Source: Algoriphagus aquimarinus (lineage in GTDB: Bacteria; Bacteroidota; Bacteroidia; Cytophagales; Cyclobacteriaceae). Taken from it: DNA of 64,000 nucleotides. Numbering within the stretch: position 1 is the first letter of the stretch; each line of letters opens with the position of its first letter. The position numbers were made by a program, and so were the translations under genes. This document shows, in pieces, positions 59,174-64,000 of this stretch. The stretch lies in assembly GCF_900112005.1 (NCBI RefSeq), contig NZ_FOKK01000005.1, positions 163,183 through 227,182 of the forward strand, in the 5' to 3' direction. Below the pieces are notes generated by a model. That model was not told where the DNA came from and did no database searches. It saw only the letters and a program-made list of their open reading frames with translations.

Positions 59174-61172
59174 AGAAAATTTCGTTCAAAATCACCTTAT
59201 CTACCAAATTAGGAATAGTCACTTTCAAACCTGGACTTCGATCCATTTCCCGCTGAATAGCTTCCAAAGAACCTGAGTTTCTAGCCCAAGCACGTCGAGC
59301 GATCCCATTATTCACATCGTAGAAAAGCATGGATTTCAGCTTTCGTTCAGCTTCTTTGCTTCCGTCAAGCAGCATTCCAAAACCTCCATTCATCACTTCT
59401 CCCCAGCCTACACCGCCTCCATTGTGGATAGAAACCCAAGTAGCACCTCGGAAACTGTCGCCAATTACATTGTGAATGGCCATGTCAGCTGTGAACTTAC
59501 TACCATCGTAAATATTGCTGGTTTCCCGGAAAGGTGAATCCGTGCCGCTTACGTCATGATGATCTCGACCAAGGACGATTGGAGCAGTGATTTCTCCTGC
59601 TGAAATAGCATTGTTGAATGCTTGAGCAATCTTCGCCCTACCTTCTGCATCTGCATAGAGAATACGAGCTTGAGAACCCACTACAAGTTTGTTCTTTTCA
59701 GCTTCTTCGATCCAGGTGATGTTATCCTGCATTTGCTGCTGGATGGAAGCAGGGGAGTTCTGCATGATTTCTTTCAAAACCTGTGCAGCAATTTGATCTG
59801 ATTTCCTCAAATCTTCTGCTTTCCCCGAAGTACAAACCCAGCGGAAAGGCCCAAATCCATAGTCAAAACACATTGGTCCCAAAATATCTTGCACGTATGA
59901 TGGGTAGCGGAAGTCGATTCCGTTTTCTGCCATCACATCGGCTCCGGCTCGTGATGCTTCTAGCAAAAAAGCATTTCCATAATCGAAAAAGTAGGTGCCT
60001 TTTGCCACATGTTTATTGATGGACGCTGCATGACGACGAAGCGTCTCCTGCACTTTTGATTTGAACTTCTCAGGATTCCCAGCTATTAACTCATTGGATT
60101 CTTCAAAGGTAAGCCCAACGGGATAATAGCCTCCTGCCCAAGGATTGTGAAGTGAGGTCTGATCTGAACCTAATTCTATGAAAATATTTTCGGCATCAAA
60201 GCGCTCCCAAACATCGACGATATTGCCTATGTACGCGATAGAGACTATTTCTTCATTGCGTTTTGCAAGTTGAGTTCGGAGCACTAATTCATCCAAGTTT
60301 TCGATCAATTCATCGACCCAACCTTGCTCATGTCGCTTCCTGGCAGCAGCTGGATTTACTTCTGCGCAAATGGTAATACAACCTGCGATATTTCCTGCTT
60401 TTGGCTGAGCACCACTCATTCCACCAAGACCTGCGGTCAAAAATATTTTCCCTGCTGGCTTTTCTCCTGCTTTTAATTTCATGCGAAACGCATTCATTAC
60501 CGTAATTGTCGTGCCATGAACAATCCCTTGCGGCCCGATATACATAAACGATCCAGCAGTCATCTGCCCATATTGTGTCACTCCAAGTGCATTGAACTTC
60601 TCCCAATCATCTGGTTTGGAATAATTTGGAATCATCATGCCGTTGGTGACTACCACACGCGGTGCTTCTGGGGAAGAAGGGAAAAGTCCCATTGGGTGAC
60701 CAGAGTATATGTGAAGTGTTTGATTTTCTGTCATTTCAGACAAATACTTCATCACCAAAAGGTATTGTGCCCAGTTTTGGAAAACTGCACCGTTTCCACC
60801 GTACGTAATCAATTCTTCGGGATGCTGAGCAACTTCTGGATCCAAGTTATTTTGAATCATCAGCATGATAGCTGCTGCCTGCTGAGATTTTGCAGGGTAA
60901 TTCTGAATTGGTCTCGCATACATCGCATATTCAGGCTGAAATCTATACATGTAGATTCTGCCAAATTCCTTGAGCTCCGCTAAAAAATCCTCTGCCAATT
61001 CCACATGCCATTCCTTCGGAAAATACCGCAGTGCATTCCGGAGAGCCAGTTTTTTCTCTTCAGTTATTAATATATCCTTTCGCTTTGGAGCATGACTCAC
61101 AGTTGTACTTCTATGTTTTTTGGGAGGGAGCTGTGAAGGTATGCCTTGGGATATTTGATCTTGAAAAACCAT
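59172..61172 (-). CDS. hutU: Urocanate hydratase
   Basis: 666 residues, longer than the 550-residue enzymes of Proteobacteria but like Bacteroidota forms. NAD-binding GLGGMSGAQP near 255-264, the YSGHPMGLFPSSPEAPRVV region near 160-178 and the catalytic-Cys region FRWVCTSGKAE near 447-457. Converts urocanate to imidazolonepropionate with tightly bound NAD. Runs after hutI on the same strand, 102 bases later, and before the Uma2 gene. Confidence 0.96.
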   Translation of the reverse strand: MVFQDQISQGIPSQLPPKKHRSTTVSHAPKRKDILITEEKKLALRNALRYFPKEWHVELAEDFLAELKEFGRIYMYRFQPEYAMYARPIQNYPAKSQQAAAIMLMIQNNLDPEVAQHPEELITYGGNGAVFQNWAQYLLVMKYLSEMTENQTLHIYSGHPMGLFPSSPEAPRVVVTNGMMIPNYSKPDDWEKFNALGVTQYGQMTAGSFMYIGPQGIVHGTTITVMNAFRMKLKAGEKPAGKIFLTAGLGGMSGAQPKAGNIAGCITICAEVNPAAARKRHEQGWVDELIENLDELVLRTQLAKRNEEIVSIAYIGNIVDVWERFDAENIFIELGSDQTSLHNPWAGGYYPVGLTFEESNELIAGNPEKFKSKVQETLRRHAASINKHVAKGTYFFDYGNAFLLEASRAGADVMAENGIDFRYPSYVQDILGPMCFDYGFGPFRWVCTSGKAEDLRKSDQIAAQVLKEIMQNSPASIQQQMQDNITWIEEAEKNKLVVGSQARILYADAEGRAKIAQAFNNAISAGEITAPIVLGRDHHDVSGTDSPFRETSNIYDGSKFTADMAIHNVIGDSFRGATWVSIHNGGGVGWGEVMNGGFGMLLDGSKEAERKLKSMLFYDVNNGIARRAWARNSGSLEAIQREMDRSPGLKVTIPNLVDKVILNEIF

Positions 61173-61174
61173 GG

Positions 61175-61202
61175 GATTTACGATTTACGATTGGTGATTT
61201 AC
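61175..61202. repeat. Short GATTTAC tandem repeat ahead of hutU
   Basis: GATTTAC at 61175-61181 and 61182-61188, a partial copy, then GATTTAC at 61196-61202, directly before the hutU start. Probably a simple-sequence slippage tract. Confidence 0.6.
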
Positions 61203-61274
61203 GAGGTTGGTGTGAACCTCGAGCGTTATTCTTTAAATCTTACTTCTTGGATCTTTATTCTAATGCCTTCAATC

Positions 61275-62507
61275 CTAAATCTTCAAGCCTCTTTTCCATA
61301 CCTGCGCAGGTTTCAATTTACCTTGATGATAAAGGATCTCCCGAAAATCAGCTGTAGCATACATATTGAAATCTGCTAGTAATCCTTTTTTTAAAATCCC
61401 GCGATCTTCTAATCCTAATGCTGCTGCTGCTCGGAAAGTGAGTGCTGCTAAAACTTCAGCTGTGCTGAGTTTTTCGAAAGTCGCCAAAATTGAAGCCTGA
61501 GCCACCAAATCTCCCATTGGAGCAGAACCGGGGTTCCAGTCACTTCCAATTGCTAAAGAACCTCCCTGATCGAGGATTTTTCTAGCAGGAGTAAATGCAC
61601 AGCCTAAGCCTATCGAAGCTCCCGGGAGTGCGACAGCAACTGTGTTTGATTTTGCTAAAAGCGCTATTTCTAAATCTGTTGAAGCTTCAAGATGATCCGC
61701 TGATTTGGCTACGAATTTCACCGCTACTTCAGATCCTCCCGTAGTAAATTGGTCTGCATGTACAGTAAGGTCAAAGCCTAAATCGCTTGCCTTTTGATAA
61801 TAGCTTTCAATTTCCGCTGGTGAAAAAGCACTTTGCTCAATAAATGAATCGATCCGATTCGTGAGATTTTCTGACTTCAGAATAGGGAAAAGCTGCTCGC
61901 TGATTTGCTGAAGGTATTCTTCCTTGGAGCCTTCGAAATCTCGTGGTTTCATGTGAGCAGCAAGGCAAGTAGGGATCAAATCTGCTTTTGTTCGGGAATT
62001 GGCATCTTGGATAGCGCGAAGCATTTTGAGCTCTTCTGTAACATTCAGCCCATAGCCACTTTTCACTTCTATAGTCGTCACACCTTCGCTTAGATGTCGG
62101 TTTGCATTTGTAACGGTTCTTTCAGCAAGTTCGGCGTGACTGAGATTGCGCGTTTGAGTGACTGTATCCCAAATTCCACCACCGGCTTCTGCGATTTCCA
62201 AATAGGATTTTCCAGCATTTCGCATAGCGAAATCCTGTGCTCGGCTGCCTCCAAAACAAATATGCGTATGACAATCTATCCATCCTGGCAGTGCCACAAA
62301 GTCACCTTTCAGCTCAATGACCTCGGTGTTCTGAGATTCTGCTTTTGCTAGTAAATCAGTGAAAATACCAACTTCTAGAATCTTATCATCCTCAATTAGA
62401 AATCCCGCATTCTCAAGAATTTCTAATTGCTCATCCTTCAAAGCTCCTTTTAACGAAAGCTTGTCAAGTGTAAGCAATTGAGTTATTGGGCCGATTAGTT
62501 TTTTCAT
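61275..62507 (-). CDS. hutI: Imidazolonepropionase
   Basis: 410 residues of the amidohydrolase superfamily. Metal ligands in DCHTHICFGG near 78-87, later His in HADQFTTGG near 245-253 and Asp in IGSDWNPGSAP near 323-333. Hydrolyses imidazolonepropionate to N-formimidoylglutamate, which HutG then cleaves. Lies between hutH and hutU. Confidence 0.95.
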   Translation of the reverse strand: MKKLIGPITQLLTLDKLSLKGALKDEQLEILENAGFLIEDDKILEVGIFTDLLAKAESQNTEVIELKGDFVALPGWIDCHTHICFGGSRAQDFAMRNAGKSYLEIAEAGGGIWDTVTQTRNLSHAELAERTVTNANRHLSEGVTTIEVKSGYGLNVTEELKMLRAIQDANSRTKADLIPTCLAAHMKPRDFEGSKEEYLQQISEQLFPILKSENLTNRIDSFIEQSAFSPAEIESYYQKASDLGFDLTVHADQFTTGGSEVAVKFVAKSADHLEASTDLEIALLAKSNTVAVALPGASIGLGCAFTPARKILDQGGSLAIGSDWNPGSAPMGDLVAQASILATFEKLSTAEVLAALTFRAAAALGLEDRGILKKGLLADFNMYATADFREILYHQGKLKPAQVWKRGLKI

Positions 62508-62624
62508 GAGGTTTATGTTTCAAACAGTTTCTCGTAGTTCCCGCAGATTGACGCTGATAAGGTCGCAGCTGAAGACGCAGAATATTTTAATTGAGGTAAG
62601 TGGTTATTTTTGACCTTACTTGTT

Positions 62625-64000
62625 TTAACAATCGAATAATTTACTCCACTCAGTTGCAAAAGGTAAGTTTTCCTCCTTTGCTACTTGATTTGCGATTTCG
62701 ACCAACTCACCACTTTGGATCATCTCAATCGCTGCTTCCATATCCTCAGTCATCACTCGGTCATTTATTACAGGAGCAATACTCTTTCTTACGTGGGCAT
62801 GAATCGCTGTCATTACCTTCCCAGATTTCAAAGGAGCGTGGAAATCCATCGCTTGTGCAGCATAAAATAGCTCTATTCCTAGAATTTTCTCCACATTCCC
62901 GATGACTTGCAAGGCCTTTCGCGCACCTATCGAGCCCATACTCACGTGATCTTCCTGACCAAGGGAAGTTGGAATGCTATCTGCAGAAGAAGGGAAGCAA
63001 AGCCCTTTATTCTCTGAAGCTAGAGCCGCAGTGGTGTATTGGGGGATCATTAAACCGGAATTCAAACCAGTTTCCTTCAAAAGCAATTTGGGCACTCCTG
63101 GAGTATCACCCTCTAGGGAAAGATAGATTCTTCGATCTGAAATATTACCCAATTCTGAAGCTGCGAGACAAGCGTAATCCAATGGCAACGCAATAGGCTG
63201 TCCGTGGAAGCTGCCTCCCGAAATCGTATGATCTTCGCTGAACACAACTGGATTGTCAGTCACCGAATTTATTTCAGTTTCAATGGCATCTTTGAGGTGC
63301 AGCCAAGCATTTCGCGAAGCGCCGTGAACCTGTGGCATACAGCGTAAAGAATAGGGGTCCTGAACTCGCGCGCAATTCAAATGCGAATTGATAATTTCGG
63401 ATTCATGTAACAAATTCAGGATTGTCTGAGCAACGTGTTTATTTCCTACAAATGGCCTCAATTGATGCAATTCAGGAGAGAAAGGTTTGATCGAACCCAT
63501 TAGGCCTTCGATCATCATGGCTCCGGTAATGTCTGCATGAACGAGTAAATTATGCAAGCGATCCACGACTTTCACACCATAAGCTGCCATGAATTGAGTG
63601 CCGTTGATCAGCGCTAAACCTTCTTTAGGGCCAAGGTGAAGCGCAGTGATTTCTAGCTTCGCAAAAAGTTCTGAAGTTTTTACAATGCTGCCTTCATAAT
63701 GTACTTTTCCCAAACCCAATAAAGGCAGAAACAAATGCGAAAGTGGAGCCAAATCTCCAGACGCACCAACTGAACCTTGGATAGGAACGACGGGAATGAC
63801 GTCGTTCTCCAACATCCAAATCATTCTCTCTAGTGTTTCGAGTTTTATTCCCGAAAATCCTTGAGCCAAAGCCTGAAGTTTCAGCACGAGCATCAGTTTG
63901 GATATTTCAACTGGAACGGGTTCTCCCAAGCCAACAGCATGACTCTTCAGGAGGTTTTCCTGAAGAGTCTGCGTATCAGCTGCTGAAATCTTGCTCGTGC
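62625..64000 (-). CDS. hutH: Histidine ammonia-lyase, N-terminus beyond right edge
   Basis: The frame is open from the stop at 62625 to the right edge (about 458 residues), so the first roughly 50-70 residues are outside. The visible start reads ISAADTQTLQENLLKSHAVG, typical of HutH helix regions. The MIO cofactor triad Ala-Ser-Gly is in GSVGASGDLAPLSHL. Other signatures: QDPYSLRCMPQVHGASR region and SADSIPTSLGQEDHVS. It deaminates histidine to urocanate, the first step of the pathway. A start at 63929 (TTG) would be internal and is not used. Confidence 0.96.
   Translation of the reverse strand, partial: TSKISAADTQTLQENLLKSHAVGLGEPVPVEISKLMLVLKLQALAQGFSGIKLETLERMIWMLENDVIPVVPIQGSVGASGDLAPLSHLFLPLLGLGKVHYEGSIVKTSELFAKLEITALHLGPKEGLALINGTQFMAAYGVKVVDRLHNLLVHADITGAMMIEGLMGSIKPFSPELHQLRPFVGNKHVAQTILNLLHESEIINSHLNCARVQDPYSLRCMPQVHGASRNAWLHLKDAIETEINSVTDNPVVFSEDHTISGGSFHGQPIALPLDYACLAASELGNISDRRIYLSLEGDTPGVPKLLLKETGLNSGLMIPQYTTAALASENKGLCFPSSADSIPTSLGQEDHVSMGSIGARKALQVIGNVEKILGIELFYAAQAMDFHAPLKSGKVMTAIHAHVRKSIAPVINDRVMTEDMEAAIEMIQSGELVEIANQVAKEENLPFATEWSKLFDC

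Noticed and set aside
61173..61274. Short gene between hutI and hutU
   Set aside because: Only simple repeats and short frames; nothing supported.
63929..63929. Start of hutH at the TTG near 63929
   Set aside because: The frame continues to the edge with typical HutH residues (LQENLLKSHAVG), so this is internal.

Overview
The window reads as chromosomal DNA of a Bacteroidota bacterium, most likely a Cytophagales/Cyclobacteriaceae (Algoriphagus-like) organism. The basis is gene content (a DUF4221-type lipoprotein, two-subunit methylmalonyl-CoA mutase with a short small subunit, long-form urocanate hydratase, HtrA paralogues), lipoproteins and outer-membrane-type proteins typical of the phylum, and several matches to the Bacteroidota promoter pattern TTTG-N19/20-TAnnTTTG. 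Genus-level placement is inference. I see no rRNA, tRNA, CRISPR array or complete insertion sequence.

Layout. 1-4.2 kb: a sulfatase cut by the left edge (-), a PLP aminotransferase (+), a REP-associated Y1 transposase flanked by two near-identical palindromes, and a zinc phospholipase C/S1-P1-like secreted hydrolase (-). 4.4-11.8 kb: core genes rpsT, radC, a DUF1684 protein, pheT, a coiled-coil protein, zapA, rny and an MtfA-like peptidase, with a candidate structured RNA between radC and DUF1684 and a small leader ORF before pheT. 11.8-15.4 kb: methylmalonyl-CoA mutase, both subunits (-). 15.8-22 kb: dnaA, an orphan HI0074/HEPN-like protein, an HtrA protease, dxr and rseP. 22-27 kb: two tandem paralogous outer-membrane-type proteins and a TIG/Kelch-like lipoprotein. 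27-41.7 kb: lon, hslU, an SDR, sixA-like phosphatase, cold-shock protein, a large MscS channel, a second HtrA, a serine beta-lactamase-like hydrolase, rlmD and a DUF4221 lipoprotein.

42-50 kb is the most accessory-looking segment: an SDR, a 1291-residue DUF4011-type superfamily 1 helicase with a degenerate Vsr-like tail, a HipBA toxin-antitoxin module behind repeated operator-like words, and an AAA ATPase preceded by three tandem 14-bp repeats inside a 9-bp inverted repeat. 50-57 kb: YdcF-like protein, acetyl xylan esterase-like hydrolase, a large FAD/Fe-S oxidoreductase and a pair of exported ferritin-like proteins. 57-64 kb: histidine utilisation genes hutG, hutU, hutI and hutH (-; hutH cut by the right edge), with a Uma2 endonuclease gene broken by one in-frame stop lying in opposite orientation between hutG and hutU.

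Together the catabolic genes point to a heterotroph that degrades histidine to glutamate and interconverts succinyl-CoA and methylmalonyl-CoA; several exported hydrolases (sulfatase, esterase, nuclease/phospholipase-like) fit a polymer-degrading lifestyle. The strongest unexplained signals are the RNA at about 5500-5600, the paired palindromes around the transposase, the 16-bp inverted repeat covering the start codon of the HEPN-like gene, the repeat array at 49874-49926 and the interrupted Uma2 gene.
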